Source of the DNA: an uncultured Acetobacteraceae bacterium
GTDB lineage: Bacteria > Pseudomonadota > Alphaproteobacteria > Acetobacterales > Acetobacteraceae
DNA: 61,045 nt
Direction of reading: 5' to 3'
Assembly (NCBI GenBank): GCA_903895595.1
Contig: CAITUP010000007.1
Location: forward strand, 1-61,045
Shown: positions 8,774-18,345 of the stretch, in pieces
Numbering within the stretch: the stretch's first letter is position 1
How the letters are laid out: every line of letters begins with the position of its first letter
The notes under the pieces: model-generated
Databases searched by the model: none
Seen by the model: only the letters and a program-made list of their open reading frames with translations
Told to the model about the DNA's origin: nothing
Position numbers and translations under genes: made by a program

Positions 8774-11700
8774 ATGAGTCGTACGATCTCCAACACGATC
8801 ACGACTGGGCTGACGCTGGTGCCCGGCGACACGCCTCTGACGATCGCCAACACCGGCGTTGTGTCGTACGGGGTAACCGGGTCGACGGCTTTGTACGGGC
8901 CGGCGGGCACGACATGGATCGTAACCAATCTGGGCACGATCAGCGATACCGGCGCGGGCTGGGGCGTTAATTTCGCGGCAGATGGAACGGTTATCAATGG
9001 CGGGCTGATCGCCGCCGACGTGGCCGCGAACAGCGCCATCGGCGTCTATCTCTCAGTCGGCGGATCCGTCACCAACCAGTCCGGTGGCACGATTACCGGG
9101 CACAATGGCGTCAAAGCCTCGAACGTCGCCGCGACGGTGGTGAACGCCGGCCGGATCAACCTGGATTCCACGAGCGCCGCGCAGGGTGTGCTGTTGAACG
9201 CGGGCGGATCGGTCACCAATCAGTCCGGCGGCGTTATCCTCGGTTACGACAGCGTGTTGATCCAGGGCGGAACGTCCGCTTCCGTGGTGAACGCCGGCAG
9301 CATCGGCGCCATTAACCGCGGCATCGCGCTCGACGTGAGCGGATCGGTCACCAATCTGTCGACCGGCACGATCACCAGCTCCGGACTGGCGCCGGGAGGG
9401 CCTGTCGCTGGCACCGCGGTCTCCGCCGGAATCTACAAGAGAGTCACATTGGTCAATGCCGGCAGCATTGGCGCCAACGCGTCGTATGGAGTTGGCATCT
9501 ATTTCGCCTATGGCCAGTTGGTCAGTAACCAGGCCGGCGGCGTTATCACGGCCCTGAATGCCGTCCGCCTCGGTCGGGGCACGGTGATCAATGCCGGCAG
9601 CATCGGCGGCAACACCACATACGGCACGGGTGTCAGTATTGCCTCCGCCGGGGGCATCGTCACCAACCAGTCGGGCGGCACGATCGCCGGGCAGGTCGCC
9701 GTCAAGCTCAACCGAGGCACGGTCGTGAATGCCGGCGTCATCGCCGGCGACGCCGCCGGCTATGGGGTGTCCATCCTTGGGGCCGTCGGAACCGTCACCA
9801 ACCAGGCCGGCGGCGCCATCTCGGGCTTCGTCGGCGTGCAGTTCATCGGGGGCACGGCGACCAATGCGGGCGTGATCACCGGTTACACCCTAAGCGGCTA
9901 CGGCTTCGGGATGCGCCTGTTCGGCCGGGGAACGGTCTCCAACCTCTCGACCGGCACGATCCGAGCGTCCACGGGCGTCACGCTTGCGAGCGGCACGTTG
10001 GAAAATGCCGGGACGATCGTTGGCGTGGCGGGAACCGCGGTGGCATTCAGCGCGACCGCGGCCAATCGCGTTATCGTCGATCCCGGCGCGGTGTTCAGCG
10101 GCACCGTGGATGGCGGGAACACGATCGGGGCGTCGTTCGCCAGCACGCTGGAGTTGGCCTCGGGCGCCAGCGCCGGGACGCTGAACAGTCTCGGCTCGCA
10201 GTTCATCCATTTCGCCAACATCACCGTCGACGCCGGCGCTGCCTGGAGCATCGCGTCCGGCAGTATCGGATCCGGCTACACGATCACCGACGCCGGCACG
10301 CTGACCAATGCCGGCACGCTCGGTTCGGCGATCACACTCGGTAGCGGCGCAATCCTGACCAATGCGTCGGCCGGAGTGATCAGCACAACCGGCACCGATG
10401 TAGTCGCGTCCGCTGGCCTGGCTACCGTCGTGAACGCCGGCAAGATCACGGTATCCTCGGCCAGCGGTCTCGGCCTTAACTTGGCGGTGGGCGGATCGGT
10501 CACCAACCGGTCGGGCGGCGTTATCACGGCCCTGAATGCCGTTCGCCTCGGCCGGGGAACGGTGATCAATGCCGGCAGCATCGGCGGCAACACCTTGGGC
10601 GGCACGGGGGTCAACATTACCATCGCCGGGGGCGTTGTCACAAACCAGTCGGGCGGCACGATTACCGGTAAGGTTGGCGTCGCGCTCATCCAGGGCACGT
10701 TGGTCAATGCCGGCACAATCGCCGGTCACATCACCTATGTTTATGGTACTTCCGGTGGTTATGGTGTCTCCATACTCGGCACCACCGGAACCGTTACCAA
10801 TCAGGCCGGCGGCGCCATTTCTGGCTATGTCGGAGTCCAGTTCTTCAACGGAACGGAAATCAATGCCGGTATTGTCAGCGGTAACACTCTGAGCGGATAT
10901 GGGATACGCGCGCTCGACGGCGGCTCGGTCATCAACCTCTCCACCGGCACGATCAGCGCCGCCATGGGTGTCACAATCCCGGCCGGGACGGTTGAAAATG
11001 CCGGAACAATCGTTGGCGTGGGCGGAACCGCCGTCGCATTCGGCACGACCGCCGCCAACCGCGTCATCGTCGATCCCGGCGCGGTGTTCAGCGGCATTGT
11101 CGATGGCGGCAACACGATCGGGGCGACGTTCGCCAGCACGTTGGAGCTGGCCTCGGCCGCCAGTGCCGGCACGCTGAGCGGGCTTGGCACGCAACTCGTC
11201 AACTTCGCCCAGGTAACGATCGACAACGGCGCCACCTGGACTTTGAGCGGCACCGCCAGCGGATTCACCACGCTGAGCAACGCTGGCAACCTACTGTCAG
11301 GCGTGACGCTGGGCAGCGGTGACTTCACCGTCAGCAACGAGTCGACCGGCACGATCGGCAACAGCAATACGAGCGGCACGGCCCTGTATGCCGCCAGCGC
11401 GATCACCGTGGCGAATGCCGGCAGTATCGGCGGCGACACCGATACGGGTATCGGCGTCTACATGGCGGCCGGCGGCACGTTGACGAACCAGGCGACCGGC
11501 ACGATCAGCGGGGGCGCTAATGCAGTGAAATTCGCCGCCGACCACACCAGCCGCTTGGTGATCGCCCCGAACTCGACCTTCAGCGGCACGGTCGATGGCG
11601 GCAATACGATTGGCGCGACGTCGGTCAGCACGCTGGAGCTTGCCTCCGCCGCAACAGCGGGCACGCTGAATGGGCTTGGCGTTTACTATACCGGATTCTC

Positions 11701-14700
11701 AACAATTACCATCGACTCGGGCGCGCGCTGGGCACTCGCCGGCAGCAACACGCTGGGCGCCGGCATCACGCTGACCGACAACGGCACGCTGACCGACCGC
11801 GGCACGCTGGTCAGTGCCGGGCGCATCACCGGTGCCGCGACCGGCATCTTGCTTACGTCCACCGCCCAGTTCACCAACCAGTCGGGCGGTACGATCACCG
11901 GCAGCACGGTCGCCGTCAACTCCGCCGGCATAGCCTTCGTTGTGAACAGCGGCGCTATCGTCGGCGGTTCGATCGGTGTCTCCCTCGCCAGCGGCGGTGG
12001 GATCACCAACGCATCGGGCGGCGTCATCACCGGCTACAAGGCGATTAACGTCCCCGGCGCCGCCGCCACCCTGGTCAACGCCGGTTCGATCGGCGGCGAC
12101 ACGGTGGGCACCGCTGGCGTGGGCGCCGGCTTCGGTCACGGCGGACTGATCAGCAACCAATCCGGCGGCACGATCACGGGCAAACGCGGCATCTACGGAA
12201 GTAACACTCTCCTGACAGTGACGAATGCCGGCACCATCGCCGGCAGTGGCACCGCCGGGATGGGGGTCTATCTGAAAGTCGGCGGCACTCTGACCAACCA
12301 GACCGGCGGCACGATCCTGGGCTATGAGGCCGTCCTCATTAAGCGCAATACAAATACTGCCGCCGCCGTGGTGAACGCCGGCAGCATCGGCGGCGCTCGC
12401 CGGGGTGTCGATCTGGCCAGCGCCGGCACGATCACCAATCTGGCGACCGGCACGATCACCAGCTCCGGGCTGGGGCTCTCGGGCACGAACACCGACGCCG
12501 CGGTCCTCTCCGGACAAAGCGGCGGGGTCACGTTGCTCAATGCCGGCCGTATCGCCGCCAACACCACGACCGGGGATGGTGTCAATCTTGCCAGCTACGA
12601 CTCGGTCACCAACCAGACGAGCGGCACGATCTCCGGCTATGTTGGCGTTCGGATCGCCGGCTACGGCACACTGGTCAATGCGGGCAACATTACCGGCCAC
12701 GGGTATGGCTATGCCATTCGGATGACCGCCCGGAGCGCGTCGGTCGTCAACCAAGCCGGCGGCACGATCAGCGGCGAGGTGGCTGTCGGACTCGGCCAGA
12801 ATGCCACGTTGGTCAATGCCGGCAACATCGTCAGCAGCGATACACTATACGGCTTCGGCATTCACGATAACGCCAATGGGGCGGTCATCACCAACCAGTC
12901 CGGCGGGTTGGTTTCCGGCGGGGACGGCATGGGCCTTTTCGCCGCCACGGTGATCAACGCCGGCAGCATCGCCGGCAACGTCGCCGGCGATGCCCCGGCC
13001 GGCTATGGCTACGGCATCAATATCAACTCCGGTTCGGTCACCAATCTATCGACCGGCACGATCCGGGGCGTCAGCGGCGTGGTAAGCACCGGCGGCACGC
13101 TGCGGAATGCCGGCTCGGTCGTGGGTTCGGGGGGAACCGCCGTCGCATTCGGCACGACCGCCGCCAACCGCGTCATCTTCGATCCCGGCGCGGTGTTCAG
13201 TGGCATCGTGGATGGCGGCAACACGATCGGGGCGACGTTCGCCAGCACGTTGGAGCTGGCGTCAGGCGCGAGCGCCGGCACGCTGAGCGGGCTTGGCACC
13301 CAATTCGTCCATTTCGCCGCGATCACGATCGATTCCGGTGCGAGCTGGACGCTCGGTGGCACCAACACCGTCGCCACCGGTTCGACGTTCACCGACAGCG
13401 GCACCTTGATTAACAGCGGGACCGTCACCGGCAGCAAGATCCGCCTGAGCGGCGGAGCGCTGACGAACCAGGCCAGCGGATTGCTGACCGTGGCATACGT
13501 ATACGGCGTGGCGGCGGGGGGAACCGACACCGTCGTCAATGCGGGCACGATCGCCAGCAGTGCGGCCAACGCGATCTACCTGGCGGCGGCGGGCAATGTC
13601 AGCAACGCCGCCAACGGCGCGATCGGCGGCTATGGCGATGGCGTGAAGCTGAAGGGCGTCAACGCGACCCTGAATAATCTGGGGCGGATTACCGGTTCGG
13701 CTCCCACCGGCAGTTATGGCGCCTACCTGCGCAATGGCGGTCTGGTGACCAACGGGCAGGCCGGGACGGGCACCAGCACCGCGTCCCTGCGCGGTTATTA
13801 CGGCGTCGCTTTCAAAACGGCGGACACCGTGAACGCTGTTGGCACGCTGTTCAATTATGGCTCCGTGACCGGATACGGTTCGGCGAGCAGCGCGGTGCTG
13901 ATGGACAACGCCGGCATCGTCGTCAACGGCGCGAGCGGCGCGAGCGGCGCGGGCGCGGCCCTTATTCAAGGCGGCCGCTTCGGTGTTTCCGCCGGCTTCG
14001 CCACCATTACCAATTATGCGACGATCCTGGCGACCGGCACAGCCGGGGGCGATTACGGTGTCTTCGTCAGCAACACGGGCCTCGTTCGAAACCTTGGCAC
14101 CGCGTCATTGATCCGGGGTTATGCCGGAGTCCAGATCGGCACCGACGGGACCGTTATCAACGCTGGCACTATCGCTTCCAGTCAAGGCACCACCGGCGTT
14201 GCGATCAGTTTCATCGGCGGCAATGCTCGGCTGATCGACAACCCCGGCGCGGTGTTCGTTGGCACCGTCAATGGCGGCAGCGGCGGGACGGCGGTGCTGG
14301 AACTGGCCTCCGGCAGCAGCGCGGGCACGATTTCCGGGCTTGGCACCAGCATCACCAATTTCACGTCGCTGGTCTTCGACGCCGGCGCGCGTTGGACGGT
14401 CCAAGCCAATGCTTCGGCCGCCGGGCTTGGGACGCTGGCTATCTCCGGATTCTCCGACAACGACACGATCGACCTGAGCGGTTTTGTCGCGGTAGACGAA
14501 ACATTCGCCGACAATCAACTGGTACTGACGAACGCCAGCAGCGCGCATGTGACATTGGGTGTCCAAGGCACGTTCACGACGAGCAATTTCGCGTTGGCTT
14601 CGGACCTCGCGGGCGGCACCGACATCACCGTTATTTGTTTTGCCGACGACACGATGATCGCTACGCCGGCCGGGGAAGTTCCGGTTCAGAACCTGGCCGC

Positions 14701-15595
14701 CGACGATCTGGTCATGACAGCGCATAACGGACCGCGTCCTGTCCAATGGATCGGCATGGGGAAGGTTCTTTCCACCCGCGGCCGGCGCACCGCGGCCACG
14801 CCGGTTATTGTTTACAAAAATGCGTTGGGTCCGAACCTGCCGCACCACGATCTGCGTATCACCAAGGCGCATTCGCTCTACATCGACGACGTGCTGATCC
14901 CGGTGGAATTTCTGGTCAATCACCGAACGATTGTCTGGGACGACCGAGCGCAGGAGGTGGAGATTTATCATGTGGAGCTGGAGAGCCACGATATTCTGAT
15001 CGCCAATGGCGTGCCGGCGGAAAGCTATCGCGACGACGGCAATCGCTGGCTGTTTCAGAATGCCAATTCCGGGTGGGGATTGCCGCCGCAAACACCGTAC
15101 ACACCGGTGCTGACCGGCGGGCCGGTTGTCGATGCGGTGTGGGCGCGTTTGTTGCTCCGCGCCGGACCGCGCTCGTTACCGCCGACGACGGACGATCCGG
15201 ATTTGCATCTGATCGCCGACGGCGTTCGGGTCGACGTTGCTGCATCCAACGGGCAGGACCGGGTGTTTTTCGTTTCGGGGACGCCGGACAGCATCCGTAT
15301 CGTGTCCCGCGACGCCATCCCCGCCGAACTGGGCATCGCCCGCGATCCGCGTGCGCTCGGCGTCGCCGTGCGGGAAATCGTGCTGGAACGGGGATTGTCC
15401 CGGGTTCGCATCGCGGCGGACGATCCTCGCCTGACCGATGGGTTCCACGATTATGAGCCGTCCGGCGATCGCCGCTGGACCAATGGCGATGCGTCTCTGC
15501 CGGCTGAGTTGTCCGGTTTTGGGGCGCTGCGGGTCGTGCTGACCCTGGCGGGTGCGACGCGCTACGTCGAATGGGCGGAAGCGGCGGCCGCTTGA
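8774..15595 (+). CDS. Giant beta-helix repeat protein with C-terminal Hint domain
   Basis: A 2273-residue protein. Residues 1 to about 1900 are dozens of short Gly/Ala/Thr/Asn-rich repeats of the form VTNQSGGTITG...VVNAGSIGG, the pattern of a right-handed beta-helix surface protein. A larger module, ANRVIVDPGAVFSGTVDGG followed by STLELASGASAGTL, recurs about five times. A Hint_2-type autoprocessing domain covers about 1955-2085: Cys1955 in CFADDTMIATPAGEV, the block B-like TKAHSLYIDDVLIP with His2033, and HVELESHDILIANGVPAES. About 190 residues follow. There is no Sec signal peptide, RTX repeats or autotransporter barrel, so the export route is unclear. SD-like GAAAGAGA precedes the ATG. Confidence 0.85.
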   Translation: MSRTISNTITTGLTLVPGDTPLTIANTGVVSYGVTGSTALYGPAGTTWIVTNLGTISDTGAGWGVNFAADGTVINGGLIAADVAANSAIGVYLSVGGSVTNQSGGTITGHNGVKASNVAATVVNAGRINLDSTSAAQGVLLNAGGSVTNQSGGVILGYDSVLIQGGTSASVVNAGSIGAINRGIALDVSGSVTNLSTGTITSSGLAPGGPVAGTAVSAGIYKRVTLVNAGSIGANASYGVGIYFAYGQLVSNQAGGVITALNAVRLGRGTVINAGSIGGNTTYGTGVSIASAGGIVTNQSGGTIAGQVAVKLNRGTVVNAGVIAGDAAGYGVSILGAVGTVTNQAGGAISGFVGVQFIGGTATNAGVITGYTLSGYGFGMRLFGRGTVSNLSTGTIRASTGVTLASGTLENAGTIVGVAGTAVAFSATAANRVIVDPGAVFSGTVDGGNTIGASFASTLELASGASAGTLNSLGSQFIHFANITVDAGAAWSIASGSIGSGYTITDAGTLTNAGTLGSAITLGSGAILTNASAGVISTTGTDVVASAGLATVVNAGKITVSSASGLGLNLAVGGSVTNRSGGVITALNAVRLGRGTVINAGSIGGNTLGGTGVNITIAGGVVTNQSGGTITGKVGVALIQGTLVNAGTIAGHITYVYGTSGGYGVSILGTTGTVTNQAGGAISGYVGVQFFNGTEINAGIVSGNTLSGYGIRALDGGSVINLSTGTISAAMGVTIPAGTVENAGTIVGVGGTAVAFGTTAANRVIVDPGAVFSGIVDGGNTIGATFASTLELASAASAGTLSGLGTQLVNFAQVTIDNGATWTLSGTASGFTTLSNAGNLLSGVTLGSGDFTVSNESTGTIGNSNTSGTALYAASAITVANAGSIGGDTDTGIGVYMAAGGTLTNQATGTISGGANAVKFAADHTSRLVIAPNSTFSGTVDGGNTIGATSVSTLELASAATAGTLNGLGVYYTGFSTITIDSGARWALAGSNTLGAGITLTDNGTLTDRGTLVSAGRITGAATGILLTSTAQFTNQSGGTITGSTVAVNSAGIAFVVNSGAIVGGSIGVSLASGGGITNASGGVITGYKAINVPGAAATLVNAGSIGGDTVGTAGVGAGFGHGGLISNQSGGTITGKRGIYGSNTLLTVTNAGTIAGSGTAGMGVYLKVGGTLTNQTGGTILGYEAVLIKRNTNTAAAVVNAGSIGGARRGVDLASAGTITNLATGTITSSGLGLSGTNTDAAVLSGQSGGVTLLNAGRIAANTTTGDGVNLASYDSVTNQTSGTISGYVGVRIAGYGTLVNAGNITGHGYGYAIRMTARSASVVNQAGGTISGEVAVGLGQNATLVNAGNIVSSDTLYGFGIHDNANGAVITNQSGGLVSGGDGMGLFAATVINAGSIAGNVAGDAPAGYGYGININSGSVTNLSTGTIRGVSGVVSTGGTLRNAGSVVGSGGTAVAFGTTAANRVIFDPGAVFSGIVDGGNTIGATFASTLELASGASAGTLSGLGTQFVHFAAITIDSGASWTLGGTNTVATGSTFTDSGTLINSGTVTGSKIRLSGGALTNQASGLLTVAYVYGVAAGGTDTVVNAGTIASSAANAIYLAAAGNVSNAANGAIGGYGDGVKLKGVNATLNNLGRITGSAPTGSYGAYLRNGGLVTNGQAGTGTSTASLRGYYGVAFKTADTVNAVGTLFNYGSVTGYGSASSAVLMDNAGIVVNGASGASGAGAALIQGGRFGVSAGFATITNYATILATGTAGGDYGVFVSNTGLVRNLGTASLIRGYAGVQIGTDGTVINAGTIASSQGTTGVAISFIGGNARLIDNPGAVFVGTVNGGSGGTAVLELASGSSAGTISGLGTSITNFTSLVFDAGARWTVQANASAAGLGTLAISGFSDNDTIDLSGFVAVDETFADNQLVLTNASSAHVTLGVQGTFTTSNFALASDLAGGTDITVICFADDTMIATPAGEVPVQNLAADDLVMTAHNGPRPVQWIGMGKVLSTRGRRTAATPVIVYKNALGPNLPHHDLRITKAHSLYIDDVLIPVEFLVNHRTIVWDDRAQEVEIYHVELESHDILIANGVPAESYRDDGNRWLFQNANSGWGLPPQTPYTPVLTGGPVVDAVWARLLLRAGPRSLPPTTDDPDLHLIADGVRVDVAASNGQDRVFFVSGTPDSIRIVSRDAIPAELGIARDPRALGVAVREIVLERGLSRVRIAADDPRLTDGFHDYEPSGDRRWTNGDASLPAELSGFGALRVVLTLAGATRYVEWAEAAAA
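9527..11250 (+). repeat. Two tandem superblocks inside the giant gene
   Basis: The blocks starting at 9527 and 10505 are two copies of a roughly 1-kb unit. Both begin with AACC(A/G)G..CGGCGTTATCACGGCCCTGAATGC and both end with the VDPGAVFSG...TLELAS module. Long runs of identical DNA remain, for example around 9541-9616 against 10519-10594, so the duplication is fairly recent or maintained by recombination. Further partial copies of the end module occur near 11550, 13150 and 14230. Confidence 0.75.
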
Positions 15596-15661
15596 GGCGG
15601 GTGCCCGCGATACCCAACAGCCTCGGTAAGCTGGCACAGCTTGTTTTGCCAAGCCGGCCGG

Positions 15662-15689
15662 ACGCCGCCTTGGAGAACCAAGACGGCGT
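15662..15689. terminator. Hairpin between convergent genes, possible bidirectional terminator
   Basis: ACGCCGCCTTGG (15662-15673), loop AGAA, CCAAGACGGCGT (15678-15689) forms a 12-bp stem with one G-T pair. It lies between the end of the giant gene and the end of the PEP-CTERM gene. There is no T-tract on either strand, so intrinsic termination is uncertain. Confidence 0.4.
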
Positions 15690-15712
15690 TGCCAGCAAAC
15701 GATAAAGCTAAA

Positions 15713-16255
15713 TCAAACCTTGCGGCGGCGGGCGAAGGCGAGACCTGCCATCCCCATACCGAGCACAGCGAGCGTGGCAGGTTCGGGCACGTTTTCCTGC
15801 ACGTTGACGAGAAAGGTGTCGTTTGTGCCCGTGTAAGGGCTGCCGCTCGGAACATATTGATGCAGATGGATCTTTCCAACGCCCGTGATATCCAACAGCT
15901 GCAATGCTTGGTTTGGGACGTTGGGCGTTAAGAAAAACCAGTCGATCGCATAAGATGGCGTTGCGACGGTGATAACACCGGACGGCGAGTCAAGCAGCGT
16001 GACACCGCCGTTGGAGTCCGATTCGGTGTTATAGTTGCCCGGAGCGAACAGCCCCGAAGTCGCATCGACGGTGACCGCGGTTACCCGATAATACGTGCCG
16101 GACGCACCGCCATCGGCGTAAAATGTCACGCTGATCGTACCGGCATCCCCTTGGGCATCCGACCAGGCGAATTTCGTACCCGCATGGGCCGACGTCGCCG
16201 CTGCCAGACCCAACACCGTGGCGGCGACAAATGCGAATGCATTCTTGAACTTCAT
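15713..16255 (-). CDS. PEP-CTERM sorting domain protein
   Basis: A 180-residue exported protein. A Sec signal peptide ends near residue 26 (SAHAG). The body is a predicted beta-rich domain without a recognisable enzyme motif. The C-terminus carries the canonical PEP-CTERM tag: VPEPATLAVLGMGMAGLAFA then RRRK, that is, a Pro-Glu-Pro motif, one hydrophobic helix and a basic end. Such proteins are processed by an exosortase, typically in exopolysaccharide-producing bacteria; no exosortase gene is in this window. It is convergent with the giant Hint protein and preceded by an AT-rich spacer. Confidence 0.88.
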   Translation of the reverse strand: MKFKNAFAFVAATVLGLAAATSAHAGTKFAWSDAQGDAGTISVTFYADGGASGTYYRVTAVTVDATSGLFAPGNYNTESDSNGGVTLLDSPSGVITVATPSYAIDWFFLTPNVPNQALQLLDITGVGKIHLHQYVPSGSPYTGTNDTFLVNVQENVPEPATLAVLGMGMAGLAFARRRKV

Positions 16256-16511
16256 GCTGAGAGTCCTCTCTGGGTGACGGGCGCCGAACCAGCATACGAA
16301 ACATCGGCGCCCGATTGACGGGCGGGCGCATCGCGAGCGCTCAATCTTATATAGGCAAATTGTGTGCCAATATATAAATCAACGAGTTATGGTGTATAAA
16401 TAAATAGACTGTAAAATTCTCCGACAAATTCAAGGTTAGCGTCAGCACATCCAGCGCGGGGATAGCGCGCATCTGCCTCGGCGCCGGCCAGATCAACGAT
16501 AGTAAGCTCTG
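16256..16511. other. AT-rich intergenic spacer
   Basis: About 256 bases without a gene. The stretch near 16340-16430 is far richer in A and T than anything around it, with runs such as TATATAGGCAAATTG and GTGTATAAATAAATAGAC. It probably holds the promoter of the PEP-CTERM gene and, with the orphan Fic tail on its right, marks one edge of a foreign segment. Confidence 0.55.
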
Positions 16512-16571
16512 GAGGCGCTTTCGGTGATCAATCGGCCGTTCGGGGAGGACCCCGTGCTGCCCACCGCGTGA
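16512..16571 (+). pseudogene. Orphan 3' end of a Fic gene
   Basis: These 60 bases read EALSVINRPFGEDPVLPTA and stop. The first 54 bases match the Fic gene at 8458-8511 with seven differences, about 87 percent. The Fic gene at 7321 departs from this sequence exactly where it runs into the copied decarboxylase tail. No remainder of a second Fic gene is visible upstream. Confidence 0.75.
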
Positions 16572-16583
16572 CTGAACCGATGG

Positions 16584-17444
16584 TTACCGCCGCCGCTCCC
16601 GATTCGCGGTATACAGCCCGCACCCGACGATGATCCCCGCGCCCGCGATCGTCCAACCGTCCGGCAACACGCCGAACGCCAGGAAGCCGGCGATCGTCAT
16701 CCACAGCAACTGCACGTAGGAATACGGCGCCAAGACGGATGCGGGCGTGAAACGCAGCGACAGGATCACCAGCCACTGGCCCATGGACGACAAGACCCCC
16801 TGCCCTACCGACAGCAGCAGCTGCATCGCGGTCGGTCGGACGAAATGGAACGGGATAATCGCGCTCAGCACGATCAGGCCGGAGACGGCCGACCAGAACA
16901 TCGTGGTCTCGGCGCGTTCGGTGGCGGTCATGCGGCGGGTCAGGATGACGCCCACCGACCAGAACATGGCCGATGCGACGCGATACAACCCCTCGGGATG
17001 GAAAGTGCCGGTGCCGGGCCGCAACACGACCAGCACGCCGATCATGCCGCCGGCCAGCGCCATCCAGCGCCTTGCATCCACTTTCTCCCCCAGCAGGGGA
17101 ATGGACAGGAAGGTGACCAGGATGGGTCCGATGAAGCCGATCGTGGCGGCCTCGGCCAAGCCCACATCGCGGATGCCCAACACGAACAACAAAGACGAAC
17201 AAACCAGGCACATGCCGCGCGCCAGTTGCATCCAGGGGGCGTGGACGAAGAACGAGGCACCGCGGATACGGGTGGTCAGCAGGAAGGCCATGGCCACGAA
17301 GACGATGTAGCGCGTCCAGGTGATCTGAACGATCGCGACCTCGCCGGCCAGCTTCTTGGCGATGGTGTCGGCCAGACAGAAAATGACCGAGGCGATCAGA
17401 TTGAACGCGATACCGCGCAACGGCCTGTCGATATGTCCGCTCAA
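16584..17444 (-). CDS. EamA/DMT-superfamily transporter
   Basis: A 286-residue inner-membrane protein with about ten hydrophobic segments in two EamA repeats (roughly residues 10-135 and 150-280). Family members export amino acids, nucleotides and other metabolites or import small solutes. It begins 69 bases after the end of the transglutaminase gene in the same direction, so it may be the last gene of the ATP-grasp operon and could export that pathway's product; this is inference from position. Confidence 0.85.
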   Translation of the reverse strand: MSGHIDRPLRGIAFNLIASVIFCLADTIAKKLAGEVAIVQITWTRYIVFVAMAFLLTTRIRGASFFVHAPWMQLARGMCLVCSSLLFVLGIRDVGLAEAATIGFIGPILVTFLSIPLLGEKVDARRWMALAGGMIGVLVVLRPGTGTFHPEGLYRVASAMFWSVGVILTRRMTATERAETTMFWSAVSGLIVLSAIIPFHFVRPTAMQLLLSVGQGVLSSMGQWLVILSLRFTPASVLAPYSYVQLLWMTIAGFLAFGVLPDGWTIAGAGIIVGCGLYTANRERRR

Positions 17445-17513
17445 CCCCTTGGCATCCTCCCGTGTCGCTTTCTGCTAGCGCCGGGAGGGGGCCGCGTCGA
17501 GGGCGCTGGACGG

Positions 17514-18329
17514 TTACTGCTGCTGCGTCTGGCTCATCCCGCTGACGGAAACGTCCACTTTCATGGCCTCCCGTCCGGCCAAACGCCGCACGCCGCGGAT
17601 CGGGGCGGCCGAGGCCGCGTCCAGCCCGGTGCCGAGCCGCACGTAGCGATCGGTGGGGCACAGATCGTTGGTGGCGTCGAAGCCGACCCAGCCGAGATCG
17701 TCCAGCAACGCTTCCGCCCAGGCGTGATGCGCGGGGGCGCCGGCGCCGTCTTCGAGCAGGAGGTAGCCGGTTACGTAGCGTGCCGGGATGCCCAGGCTGC
17801 GGGCGGCGGTGATGAAGATATGGGCGTGGTCCTGGCACACCCCGCGTCCCAGAGCGAACGCCGCCGCCGCCGTCGTGCTCGGGTCCGTGGTTTCGGGCTC
17901 GTATTTCATGTGCCCGTGGATGGCGGCCATCAGATCGTGCAGCGTCGATAGACGGTCGGGGCGCCGGATCGTTTCGGCCATCGCCTCGATCTCGGGACTG
18001 AGGGCGGTCACCGGGCTGACCCGCAGGAACGCGCCGGGTGTCAGCGGCTCGCTGGTCCAGCCGATCACGCCGCCGGTATCGGTGGTTTCCACGACGCCTT
18101 GTGCGACGATCCGCACGGATTGCGAATCCCCGGCCGAGGACACGAGATCGACATGGTTGCCGAACCCGTCGGTGTAGGAGCACGCACTGGCGTAGCCCGG
18201 TGCGTCGATCGACCAGGACAGCACGGTCTGGTTGCGCACCGATGCCGGGGTCAGGCGCAGCGTCTGCACCGTCACCGCGGCGGGGCCGTCATAGGTGTAT
18301 TCGGTGATGTGGGAGACCGAAATCCGCAT
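17514..18329 (-). CDS. Transglutaminase-like protein (bacterial N-terminal plus core domain)
   Basis: A 271-residue cytoplasmic protein. The N-terminal region (1-80, starting RISVSHITEYTYDGP) is the beta-rich domain typical of this family. The papain-like core has a full triad: Cys165 in GRGVCQDHAH, His202 in HHAWAE and Asp218 in GFDATND. Such proteins cleave or form isopeptide or peptide bonds. It lies 16 bases behind the alpha-E gene and third in the ATP-grasp operon. The final GMSQTQQQ tail is polar and probably disordered. Confidence 0.9.
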   Translation of the reverse strand: MRISVSHITEYTYDGPAAVTVQTLRLTPASVRNQTVLSWSIDAPGYASACSYTDGFGNHVDLVSSAGDSQSVRIVAQGVVETTDTGGVIGWTSEPLTPGAFLRVSPVTALSPEIEAMAETIRRPDRLSTLHDLMAAIHGHMKYEPETTDPSTTAAAAFALGRGVCQDHAHIFITAARSLGIPARYVTGYLLLEDGAGAPAHHAWAEALLDDLGWVGFDATNDLCPTDRYVRLGTGLDAASAAPIRGVRRLAGREAMKVDVSVSGMSQTQQQ

Positions 18330-18345
18330 GGAAATTCCTCCCTGC

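Noticed and set aside
8774-14600. Possible CRISPR or satellite array because of many short repeats
   Set aside because: The repeats vary, keep one reading frame and translate to beta-helix repeats; there are no equal spacers or cas genes.
15662-15689. Strong intrinsic terminator
   Set aside because: The stem is good but neither strand has a T-run, so I list it only as a possible terminator.
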